The position numbers were made by a program, and so were the translations under genes. A stretch of 48,265 nt of DNA from Nemertoderma westbladi (taxonomy: Eukaryota; Xenacoelomorpha; Nemertodermatida; Nemertodermatidae), in contig JAUCBJ010009138.1 of the NCBI GenBank assembly GCA_032718475.1, positions 1 through 48,265 on the forward strand, in the 5' to 3' direction. Below are positions 10,106 to 19,270 of this stretch, piece after piece. The notes under the pieces were generated by a model. It was not told where the DNA came from, ran no database searches, and saw only the letters and a program-made list of their open reading frames with translations. The first letter of the stretch is position 1. Each line of letters opens with the position of its first letter.

Positions 10106-11046
10106 AACGAGATATTCAAATATACGAGGACTGGGAAAGGGGTATAGACCAGAACTATGAACCAATACCGATACCAGAATTAGAGAAGTCCTTAACGACA
10201 CCGGCGGTGAAACCTCCGAAACCCGAGTTCCCGCCTACCATACAGTCTACGTTATTGGCACAAGCACCGGTATTCCATCCCCCACCGGTTACGCTTAAGA
10301 ATGAGGAACCTTATATCCCAGCCAACCCCACGGTCCCGAGCGTTCCCAAGTACGAGCCTGAAAAGGACTCGGAACGGGTCGCTACTCCTCGATCCAACAA
10401 CCCGTTTACATCCACACCACAAATCCGTAGCCGCGTCATCATTAAAACTCCACCTATCATCGATCCATCGTGCATGGGAGAGAGTGCCAATAACTATAAC
10501 CCTCCTAGTCATTCCGGTTCAGACGACGTTGGCATTATCCAGGCATTAGAGAACCGACTGGCCATGCCCAAGATGGAGATCCGCACCTTCGAAGGAGATC
10601 CCGTCGATTACCTCAGATTCAAGAAACGGTTTTTCGCGCAGATTGGATCAACGGACATAGCCGACGCACAAAAGCTAGTATATTTATCCCAATACCTGGG
10701 CGACAAACCACGCCGGATTATTGCATGCTTCGAGGGAGGAGCTCATGAGGCATACTATGACGCATGGAAAACTCTAGATAAAAGATACGGAAATATCGGG
10801 ACTATAATTAATAAAACTCTCGAGAAACTGATACAGGACGCGGGATCCCTAGGGGACCCACAGAATATCCAAGAATTCTCAGATTCGATGAAGGATGCCT
10901 ACTACACTCTAAAACCATTAAATAAGGAGGAACAAGTAAACAACATTCTAAACCTCCGACAGATCGCCCGGAAGTTCCCCGGATGGCTACAAAGTAAGTG
11001 GGCGTATAAATGCGTAGATCTCCGGCGCAGACACCCAGATCGATGA
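10012..11046 (+). CDS. Gag, C-terminal part with DUF1759-like domain
   Basis: The same frame is open back to about 9826, where it encodes a charged single helix of repeated EAEQ/REAEQ blocks ahead of the first ATG at 10012. It continues through a Pro-rich linker into a DUF1759-like domain (MEIRTFEGDPVDYLRFKKRF, then YLSQYLGDKPRRI, then LDKRYGNIGTI), the usual capsid-like module of BEL gag. The frame is lost again near 11014-11038, just before the zinc knuckles of the next ORF, and ends in a TGA at 11044. Most likely one gag polyprotein broken by two small indels. Confidence 0.75.
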   Translation: MRKQHAEAQAILIHKKNADIAKLAEYEAALLERDIQIYEDWERGIDQNYEPIPIPELEKSLTTPAVKPPKPEFPPTIQSTLLAQAPVFHPPPVTLKNEEPYIPANPTVPSVPKYEPEKDSERVATPRSNNPFTSTPQIRSRVIIKTPPIIDPSCMGESANNYNPPSHSGSDDVGIIQALENRLAMPKMEIRTFEGDPVDYLRFKKRFFAQIGSTDIADAQKLVYLSQYLGDKPRRIIACFEGGAHEAYYDAWKTLDKRYGNIGTIINKTLEKLIQDAGSLGDPQNIQEFSDSMKDAYYTLKPLNKEEQVNNILNLRQIARKFPGWLQSKWAYKCVDLRRRHPDR

Positions 11047-11062
11047 TCCCAGTTTCCTCGAA

Positions 11063-12511
11063 ATGTCGGCATTCCTGGACGATATCTCCGAAGCCATGAA
11101 TGACTCGATGTTCTCGAAACAGAGTCTCGCCAAGTTAGACGGAATAGAGAGCAACTCCAGGAGTAAGACGCCCACTCAGAAACCGAGATTCCGTCCCCCT
11201 CCGGTGAGTACGATGGCCATCACCATGGCCGAGGATTCCGATGACGAAGACTACGAGGAACCGACATCAGCCGAGGAATGGGCGTGTTACCTTGCGAATT
11301 GGGCACCCGAAAGGGGAGGCATCACAAACTCCCTTCTCTGTCTCTTCTGCGGAGAGAAACATAAAGTGGAATTCTGCAGGAAGTTCCAGTTTGCCGAACT
11401 CGTCCCACGCTTCGAGGCAATAATGAAACACCGAGGATGCTTCCGGTGTCTTGGAACAGGTCACTATGTTCGGGATTGCGACCAAAGATCATGCTGTGCG
11501 GTCTGTAATGACCTACGTCATCACACACTCCTCCACATCCCCACGAACTTTGACTTCACCACCCTCCCCTTTCGGATTGAAGCCAAACGAAGAGGAGAAA
11601 CGAACCACGTTTCTAAAGGAACCCGGACGACCCAACGGAGAGAAACCAACCCGTTTAAAACCTCCACCGATGCATCACAAGTAACAAATATCTCAGCCAC
11701 GATCAACCTTATAAATCGCCGTTACATGGTCTTCGCCAAAGTAATCCCAGTAAGAATTCAAGGGGTCGGGAAATCCTTGACAACGCTCGCGTTCCTTGAT
11801 AACGGGTCGGACGGAACCATCATCGACCGGGATTTCCTCGAGCAAATCGGCCTAGACTATGAACCTTGCAAACGGCCCATACAAACTATCACCGACCATA
11901 GAGAAGTAGAATCCGGGGAGGTGCAGCTCCAGATGGAAGGAGTAATGAAGGGCTACGAGACGGTTAAGCTGACAATCAAGAATGCCTTGGTACACACCGA
12001 TCTCCGAGTGCGGTTCCGACAATCAGCCGAATACGCCCCTCTCATACAGTTAGACCGGGAAGATGTAGACCTAAGGTGCCTGCCGTTGGACGTAAACCGC
12101 ATCACCCTATTGATCGGACTTGACACACCGGAATTACACATACCCACCGGAGACGTCGCCCGATCTATAAAGCAGGATGACGGCTTTTACGCTGAACGAA
12201 CAATAATGGGATGGACACTCTGCGGCATCAAGGAAGAGACTACAGACACCTATACATACCTTCCTAAATGTCAGATTAAAGAGAATGCAACCTCCGTGGG
12301 TTATTGTTCGGTGACCGACCTCCACTCACCATCACGGCGACACACCACGTTTGTAGCGAACCGAGCCACGGAGATAAAACAGTGCACCGGCCGAGAACAG
12401 TGGCACCATGTAAATGGGAAAGAAAACCCAGCTGACTTATCGAGCAGAGGCGCCACCCCACGACAGCTCGGTAAAAGTAAACTCTGGCTTACAGGCCCGA
12501 AATTCCTATAG
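11063..12511 (+). CDS. Zinc knuckles, aspartic protease and RNase H remnant (pol with RT deleted)
   Basis: The frame is open upstream to about 11015. Cys/His cluster: CLFCGEKHKVEFC, CFRCLGTGHYVRDC, CCAVCNDLRHHTLLH. DUF1758-type retropepsin: FLDNGSDGTIIDRDFLEQIG (D-N-G where D-S/T-G is usual), with the flap and C-terminal part up to IMGWTLCGI. At about 12250-12340 the sequence jumps from the end of the protease to the last residues of RNase H (FVANRATEIKQ, then WHHVNGKENPADLSSRG), so RT and most of RNase H, roughly 2 kb in related elements, are missing. The ORF stops at a TAG (12509-12511) where relatives continue into integrase; the next ORF is in the same frame. Confidence 0.8.
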   Translation: MSAFLDDISEAMNDSMFSKQSLAKLDGIESNSRSKTPTQKPRFRPPPVSTMAITMAEDSDDEDYEEPTSAEEWACYLANWAPERGGITNSLLCLFCGEKHKVEFCRKFQFAELVPRFEAIMKHRGCFRCLGTGHYVRDCDQRSCCAVCNDLRHHTLLHIPTNFDFTTLPFRIEAKRRGETNHVSKGTRTTQRRETNPFKTSTDASQVTNISATINLINRRYMVFAKVIPVRIQGVGKSLTTLAFLDNGSDGTIIDRDFLEQIGLDYEPCKRPIQTITDHREVESGEVQLQMEGVMKGYETVKLTIKNALVHTDLRVRFRQSAEYAPLIQLDREDVDLRCLPLDVNRITLLIGLDTPELHIPTGDVARSIKQDDGFYAERTIMGWTLCGIKEETTDTYTYLPKCQIKENATSVGYCSVTDLHSPSRRHTTFVANRATEIKQCTGREQWHHVNGKENPADLSSRGATPRQLGKSKLWLTGPKFL

Positions 12512-14245
12512 CAGCCACAATTAACATGGAGTACCCGATTCGATCCCGAACTCGATAGCGGAAAATACTCCGAGGACGACAAAAAAGGCCGTAAAGTCCA
12601 TAGAAGCAGCGCAGTGGAAATCTATAGTTGTCTGACCGAGCCTGCAAAGGACTCGGGTAGGCACTATAACGTCGCGACAATCACTCAACCAGCGGCGTCT
12701 TTACATCTGTTGATCGAGCGAACTTCATCAATGAGACGGCTCATCCACCACATTATAACCCTTCGCTACTTCCTACGGTGGAAAGACAACAAGCCGATAG
12801 TTCAACGGAGTATACAAGAACTCATTATCGCGGAGAAGTGTATTGTTGGATATGTCCAGAGAGAAAGTTTCCCCGATGAGTGAGAACAACTCAGTGCGGG
12901 CAAGACCTTGAAACCGGACAACCCAGTCTACCAACTGAGACCAATGATGGGAGAGGACGGACTGATTCGACTGAATACCCGGATGGCAAACGCCCCGGTT
13001 GAATATGAGGTTAAATACCCAGCGCTTCTGCCCGGAATGTCGACACTAGCCAAGCTATTAATCCAACAGTGCCACGAGGAAAACCATCACGCAGGACAGA
13101 ACTGGATTATAGCTAATATACGACAAAGGTATTGGATCACCCACATCCAGCCACTGATCCGGAATGTGTTAAAACGTTGCTTTCCCTGCAGAAGATATCT
13201 AGCGCCACCACTCACACAAAAGATGGCCGACTTACCAGCCACCCATCTACAGTCCGATTCCCCACCGTTCTATGTAACCGGAGTAGACTGTTTCGGACCG
13301 TTTACAATCATCGAGCGACGATCCAACATCAAATGCTGGGGAGCCATCTTTACCTGCCTTAGGTCTAGGGCAATCTACCTAGACATCGTGGTGAACCTTA
13401 CGCAACACGCATTCATCAACGCCCTGCGTCGGTTTGTGGCGAACAATGGGACATGTCTTCATATGTACTCCGATAAAGGTACAAACTTTGTGGGAGGAGA
13501 AAGAGAACTTAGAGAGGCGATCGAGGGATGGTTTACCAAGGACACCGCATCCCAAGTCTGGAGGGACCACCATATACAGTGGCACTTCCAAACACCCTTA
13601 GCACCCCATACGAGCGGGGTATGGGAGAAGCTAATCGACTTAGTAAAACGATCTATGCGCGTCGCATTAGGAGACACCCGCGTAACCCATGACACCCTCC
13701 GCACAACATTCTGCGAGATCGCGGCTACCCTGAACAACCGGCCCATTGTCCCTATCCGCGACGACCCCACAGACCTGGAGCCTCTCACTCCTAACCACCT
13801 ACTGGGAAGACCCAAAACCCATATTCTCCCAGAGATGATGTTTCCGGATCCCAACGATATCGCGAGACATACAAATTGGAAGAAGGCCCAAGCGTTGGCG
13901 GCGCATTGGTGGAGAATCTGGGCCCAGGAGTACCTCATAACCCTCCGGACCAGGAGGAAGTGGAACAACACCTATAGGAATGTCGCGGTTGGCGACATGG
14001 CGCTAGTGAAAGAAGATCTCAAAGACCGCGTCCACTGGCCTGTGGCGCGAGTCGTGACAATACACCCGAGCAAAGACGGACTTGCGAGGACTGTGACGAT
14101 ACGAATGGCAAAGGGCCACTACCAACGCCATATCCAGAGGCTGTGCCTTCTTGAAGGCAATGACAGTGGTGACTCTACGAGAGGTGATATGTTCCCTACT
14201 CAGGATCCTGCTGCAGACATTGGTGACAATGCTAAACCCGTGTAA
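12512..14245 (+). CDS. BEL integrase and DUF5641-like C-terminal domain, with one in-frame TGA
   Basis: Continuous in frame with the preceding ORF. A TGA at 12881-12883 interrupts it after QRESFPDE, a conserved segment of BEL polyproteins. From 12908 (TTG codon, used here as residue 1): H2C2 zinc site H56/H60/C91/C94; catalytic triad D127 (VTGVDCFGPF), D189 (MYSDKGTNF) and E240 (SGVWEKLIDLVKR), with 50 residues between the last two; then a DUF5641-like tail (W.....YL..L..R.KW, GD.ALVKED, W..ARV) ending near 390. It would insert the cDNA into the genome. All catalytic residues are present but the two stops make it non-functional as written. Confidence 0.85.
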
Positions 14246-15485
14246 ACCCTTCTCATACTGTTGACAAACTCTTTTAAAATGTGATTTATCGACAATGAAA
14301 ATGGACACCCTTAAACCAACTGTAACCACGCAATGGTATTTGTGTTTCCTCGTGTGTTATGTGGAGTCCAGCGTCACCCTGCAGATGTTTCGACTGATGC
14401 AGTGTCGTTTATGTATTGTTAACCCTGATTTTGGTCAACAGGACCAACGACATTGGATTATTGGAAATGGTAAAGATTTGAAGTGGAATTCATTGTATTC
14501 ATTGTAGTATGTTATGTTGTCCGTTGCGTGCGCAGTTCGGGGCGTAGGCGGTGTAACTAGTCCAGCTGTAGATCCCGGATTGCCGCGCAACACCCCCTCT
14601 ATCCCGTTATTCTGGTGGGTCCATGGTGCATCCACATGACTTCGACGATAGAGGTTTTAAGTTTCTCAGTCGCGCTATTCTGGTGGGACCGTTCCGTGGA
14701 TTTTGGGGCGTAGGCGGTGTAACTAGTCCAGCTGTAGATCCCAGAATGTTGCGTAACCCCATCCCACATGACTTCGTCGGCTGAGCTTTATGTTGCTGGG
14801 AGTGTTATTCTGGTGGGTCCCTGGTGCATTCCACGTGACTTCACTTCCAGCGTCTTCATTGTCCGTTACGTGTGCAGTTTGGGGCGTAGGCGGTGTAACT
14901 AGCCCAGCTGTAGATCCCAGATTGCCGCGTAACACCCCTTCCACAACGAAAATTTCCCAAAGAAGATGATTGAATGTAGTTGGAAATGATGAAAAGAAAC
15001 AGACGACATTATTATAAACTGAATGGTGACGCGTATGCTGATGAAAATGTAATGATGCGCACCCTGGTGCTGCGCTTATAACAAATGATGATAGCCGGGG
15101 GGCTATAACCCCAATGATGATGTGGAAATAAATGAAATGTGAAATGGTGGAAATAAATGATGAAATGTGTTGAAATAAATGAAATGTGAAATGAAATAAT
15201 AATGAGAAATGAAAAAAGACAAAAAAAAGGTATAAAAATGTAAAAAGAAAAGAATTGGAAAAAAGAAGAGGACATAAAAAGTCAAAACTGGTTGGATATT
15301 AATGTATAGCTATAGTAACTGTAAATGCTGAATGTATTAGCAATAAGATGGTAGATGCCTATATAGCAATGTTGTTTAATAAACTGAATTAAAAATAAAC
15401 TGAATTATTCTGCAATCACTATAGTATCAGACTTTCTAGACTTATAATTAACTGATATAAATTTGCAACGGACATAATTGTAAAT
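14246..15485 (+). other. Spacer between pol and the extra ORF of the LTR element
   Basis: No recognisable gene. A 70-codon ORF at 14295-14507 starts with a hydrophobic stretch (QWYLCFLVCYVESSV) that resembles a signal peptide, but nothing else supports it. A repeat cluster follows (14539-14935), then GAAATAAATG-type low-complexity DNA at 15100-15290. The last 80 bases hold TAG/CAG trinucleotides after T-rich stretches that could serve as a splice acceptor for a spliced downstream mRNA; this is a guess. Confidence 0.4.
14539..14935 (+). repeat. Three imperfect copies of a ~170-bp repeat in the element spacer
   Basis: GGGGCGTAGGCGGTGTAACT occurs at 14539, 14705 and 14881, each followed by CCAGCTGTAGATCCC. 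Companion blocks TATTCTGGTGGG and CATGACTTCG recur between them. GC-rich compared with the surroundings. Confidence 0.75.
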
Positions 15486-17661
15486 ATGGACCCAAATCGC
15501 CAAATTATCGGCGAATTACGTAATACGATAGATCTACTGCCTCAACCTGGATCCACAACCTGGAGCCCCTAACTTTGATACAAATTGGAGCACCCTGATA
15601 AATGAGAATGTGCGAGTCGTCAAATTCTCCGGGCGAGAGGGACCGGATTCCCGGAATCTACGAGCCCTCCGGTTGGCCGATGCTAGTACGAGACTGAAAA
15701 GAACTCGGAATGCAAAGGCTACCGGAGGGGATGAGTTGTCGTACTGGGATACGTTCTGGCAAAGCGTCTACAAATCCCAATGTTTGATATACGACAACGA
15801 GGGAAACGCAACGCCCACCTCGAAAGCGATGACGTTGGCGCGATGTCAAAGTTTCGTCGACGACAAGAGTACGTACTGGGGAAACCTAGCGGAGTGTACG
15901 GCGACGCTACGAGAGGAACGTATATCGGTTATCCAGAATCGCGACGACTACCAGGAGAAGTACGAGACGAAAGAATACGGTCGATCCTTGGTCGTCGTCT
16001 TCGGTACCCTGGACGGTTTGGTGTTGGTGTGTCGAATATTTCCGACACCCAGACAGGAGGTACGGACAGCCGGAGCGATCTGGCTACTACCGCCGGAGAT
16101 CCAAAAGATCCTCTTCGACTTCGACGTTATTAAAATCGGGTCGGATATAAAAGCGGACGTCCGTAACGACTACGCGAACGCTCCTTTCGGAAGAGACCGT
16201 AAAGAAGATCTCAATGCCATTAGTCACTGCATCGACACCCAGACACTACTAGCCTGGTTACGATCCGCCGAATTCATGCGAGGATTCCGCGAGGTGAGAC
16301 AGACGAAATCCGGGATCGGCTACCTCGCTGTGCTAAACGGCGGCATCGACTTTAAACCTCAGAAATTCCAGGACTATAATAAGATATATGGTGGATACCC
16401 GGGATTAGAAATAAGGAGCGAGCGAGAGAGTCGATGGAAGGACGTTGACAGGAGGTGGACGATACACCAAAGGTGGGAGAATCCCAATCGACGGAACTAC
16501 ATCTACGTTGTTATGGAGCCCTACACCGTCGCTAAGTTTATATGTAAAACTCTCGATAACCTCATTACGGCGGTTCCTCTTTCCTTTGTCGACTACGACT
16601 GGAACGAGGTTATAAACAACGCGTTCAAAGCGGTCGAGAATATTACACTGGGAGAGACAAAAACGTTCACCGTTATCGATTCCTGGGACGAGAACGGACC
16701 TTACAACATCCCTACGATTACCGATCTTCTCGGTGCGGAGGAGCCTCTGATTTCTTCGGAAGGGGAAGAACTATGGCTACATGAGGGCGTTCTACTGTCT
16801 ACCCCAAAGCGACCACTCGAGCCGGAAGCTGCGTATGAACCGGCCGCCAAATGGGTTGCCTCGGCCGAACCTGCGACGGAAGCAGGTGCTTCCACCCCAC
16901 TCGGCTCCGGTAGCCCTGCGAGGGAGTTAGTCACCACCTCCGCGTTGAGCGACTTTGGCGACATATGCCAGAGGTTATCCCCATATCCTTTCCCGGGTGG
17001 CGAAGACTGGTCGTCGGAGATTCCGAGTACCAGCAATCAACAGACCCGCTCAGCGATACTGGTCGAGAAGGGTCCTAGCGCTACGCCGACTCCCGAAGAT
17101 CTCCTTGGAATTCCTCCGTCGAAAACCCCGGCACCTCTGCGCCGACCAGCAGTGACAACTACCCCCTCCGTTCCACAGGATCCTATGCGATTAACCCGAT
17201 GGTACGCCGAGCAGACCGAATGGATCCACCGCCAGAAACGGTCGTCCGAGATGAGACTGGCAGGACATAAAGAAGGTTATCGGAGCGAGAACCTACTACG
17301 CCAAAGCCCAGCCTTCCGCGGGCTACCGGCCACCGCGAATATTCAAAAGAGCGACCGACGACTCGAGTATTACGTCGGCGTCTCAATTCCGATATTCCCC
17401 GGTCGAGAGATGCAGTTGGAGATATGCGCAAACTGCGGTTCGGAGCAGTGCCCACGTGGTAGACGAAATCGGGTTACCGATTCGTGCCTACAGCTCCTCG
17501 GGATCCTGTATTGCCCATACTGCGCGACATCGGGACATGATGTCTCGGTTTGTCCAATCCTTTATAACCTCTGCACAACTTGCGGTTTCCGTGGACATTC
17601 CACTAGCCCCCGCTGCTATATAAAATGTCCTACAAAAGACGTTACCACTATGGGAAATTAG
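15486..17661 (+). CDS. Exonuclease-fold and zinc-knuckle protein in the env position (copy 2)
   Basis: The natural ATG is at 15486 (MDPNRQIIGELRN), but that frame hits TAA near 15570. The main frame is open from about 15530 and gives 683 codons when counted from the GTG at 15610, so one small indel separates them. Residues 127-320 follow an RNase D/WRN-type DEDD layout: strands VVVFGTLDGLVLVCRIF, then IWLLPPEIQKILFDFDVIKI, GSDIKADV with D183, CIDTQTL, and YIYVVMEPYTVAKFI with E303 where family members have D. No DxE motif I is visible. Residues 606-669 are Cys/His knuckles (CANC...C, CPYCATSGHDVSVC, CTTCGFRGHSTSPRC). Unlike copy 1 it stops soon after the knuckles, at a probable deletion point. 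Likely nucleic-acid binding; enzymatic activity is unproven. Confidence 0.7.
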
Positions 17662-17686
17662 GTCATGTTCGAAACATACGCAAACG

Positions 17687-18190
17687 GGGGTGGTACGGAT
17701 ACGCGACAGAGTCTACCGACTGGACCGACCCTTAGCCAAGCCGTACTGGTTCTCGATGATCGATCCCTTCGGGGTTCGGGAGGGGTGGTACGGACACGCA
17801 GCAGGGTCGACCAACACCGACACTACGGCACCAAGACTAGGACCGAGGGAAAATCTGGGGAACATTAGTTAGGCTAAAATCTGAGAGAACAGTGGGTAAT
17901 TAAATAATTTACTGTAGGGATTTATATTGTCGTGTATTATTATTGTGAATAATTTGGTGTATATTGGTTTGGGGAAGCCCAATTTATTCTCAATCAAGGT
18001 TCAACTGTAGGGAAGTTACATTAAAGAGTATATCCAACCAATGCAGCCTTTTCTCAACCGCAATCTTGCATTTAAGAACGGGTTCCTTCTCCACAATCAA
18101 TATCCGGTGACTGGCCGGGATTCCGTGGTCTGTAAAGTTCCGCCTCCAGCATCGGCGTTTTCCCCCATGGTGTCGGGAATAACGGCAACA
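17687..18190 (+). repeat. 3' LTR, truncated at its 5' side
   Basis: 504 bp aligned without net indel to 8295-8798, with about six substitutions counted by eye. It lacks U3, the TATA box and four of the five 95-bp subrepeats. It begins 26 bases after the ORF stop. It ends AACGGCAACA, followed by the CGCAG duplication. Confidence 0.85.
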
Positions 18191-18195
18191 CGCAG
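18191..18195. repeat. Target-site duplication CGCAG, right copy
   Basis: Matches 7299-7303 exactly and abuts the LTR end. Confidence 0.85.
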
Positions 18196-18995
18196 AGATG
18201 GGATTTGATTTAAGGTGGTAAAAAGTATTTTTTCAATATTTTCTGGAAACCTTCCCATTACATTTAAAATTCGATGTAAAACAAATATGTATTCGAGCTG
18301 TACAAGTGGAACCTCAAATATTACATATTTCTTAAAGTAATGGCTCATGGGAGCATTTTTGAAAAAGAAAAAGTTTTTTTTCCTAAAATGGCCACACTTA
18401 CTTGAAATTTGCACTATTTGAGGTTCCACTTGTGTAGCTCAAAATTCAGTATACGGGTCGAAAATTTCATGACAATTGGATTTACAGATCTCGAGAAAAA
18501 GGAACGTGAATAAAATTAGGTCCGCAATATCGCGGAAGGAGTAAATGGAGCTGAAAGTCAAAATATATAGAATGTGCCATATTAATACATATACATATGA
18601 GTTTTGAAAGATTATGATTCATGTGATGTTAGTTGGATTTTCGGAATGAACATAAAATTCTGCTCTAGTGGGGAAATCTGGGAATAAAATTTCAAAATAA
18701 ATGAATTTCAAAAAATGATCTTATACGAATTACAAATGTCAATGCTGCATATATGCTGCATATATGCTGCATATAACAAAGACCAATCCGCCAAGGTAAT
18801 ATTTCATGAGCATAATTCAAACAAGAAAAGGGAATAACTGGAACATGTACTGGAAGTAGAACATGCCTCTTTAAAAAATGAGCCAAATTTTGAAAAATTG
18901 GCAAACCTCCGCTTTGATAAATTTCACCGAAAAATAATGCTTATAACTTTTGCATGCTTGGCATAAACCGTAAACATATATTATATTTGTTATAG
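18196..18995. other. Intron 1 of the crystallin gene, right part
   Basis: No gene. It contains a 26-nt inverted repeat (18295-18320 against 18415-18440, two mismatches; core AAGTGGAACCTCAAATA) with a 94-nt spacer, and a triple ATATGCTGC repeat at about 18748-18775. The 3' end TTATATTTGTTATAG is the acceptor for the next exon. Confidence 0.6.
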
Positions 18996-19150
18996 GTGAC
19001 GGGGGACTGTGTTTCCCCAGAGATGACTATGTACGTTGACACTGACTACGGCGGAGATTCAGTTACCACTAATGGGCCACTTGCTTTCAATGCTCCCGCC
19101 GCCATCCAAATGGATAACAAGATATCTTCATTGAAGATCAGATGTGGGCA
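18996..19150 (+). CDS. Beta/gamma-crystallin-domain gene, exon B (first Greek key of domain 1)
   Basis: The acceptor TTATAG precedes GTGACGGGGG; the donor is GGGCA|GTAAGT. It starts in phase 0 and leaves two bases of a split codon. The peptide contains TMYVDTDYGGDSVTTNGPL (Greek-key motif A: aromatic, then D..Y/F.G) and MDNKISSLKIRC, which carries the Ca2+ signature DNKISS. The last residues join exon C to read CGQ|WAIYN. An alternative acceptor after GTGTTTCCCCAG at 19020 exists, but it would not keep the frame with exon A. Confidence 0.85.
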
Positions 19151-19270
19151 GTAAGTGAAGGGCTGAGCATAAAAAGGTCCTATATGACATTTTCTTAGAA
19201 TCAGAGTTCCACTCATACAGAGGTCCTATGAGAACTAACTTAACTAACCAATAAGGTTCTGAGATCATAT

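Larger units (their letters stand above)
7304..18190 (+). mobile_element. BEL/Pao-like LTR retrotransposon inserted in crystallin intron 1 (defective)
   Basis: A 10.9-kb element flanked by CGCAG, with ends TGTT...AACA. Order: 5' LTR (7304-8798); leader; short ORF (9006-9197); gag (9194-11046); knuckles and protease (11063-12250); a jump straight to the end of RNase H (about 12340); integrase and DUF5641-like tail (12512-14245); a repeat-rich spacer (14246-15485); an exonuclease-fold/zinc-knuckle ORF (15486-17661); and a shortened 3' LTR (17687-18190). It lies in the same orientation as the host gene. The LTR parts that can be compared (504 bp, no net indel) differ at about six positions by my count, near 1.2%, so the insertion is fairly young. 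It cannot be autonomous: RT is absent and the 3' LTR has lost U3. Confidence 0.85.
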
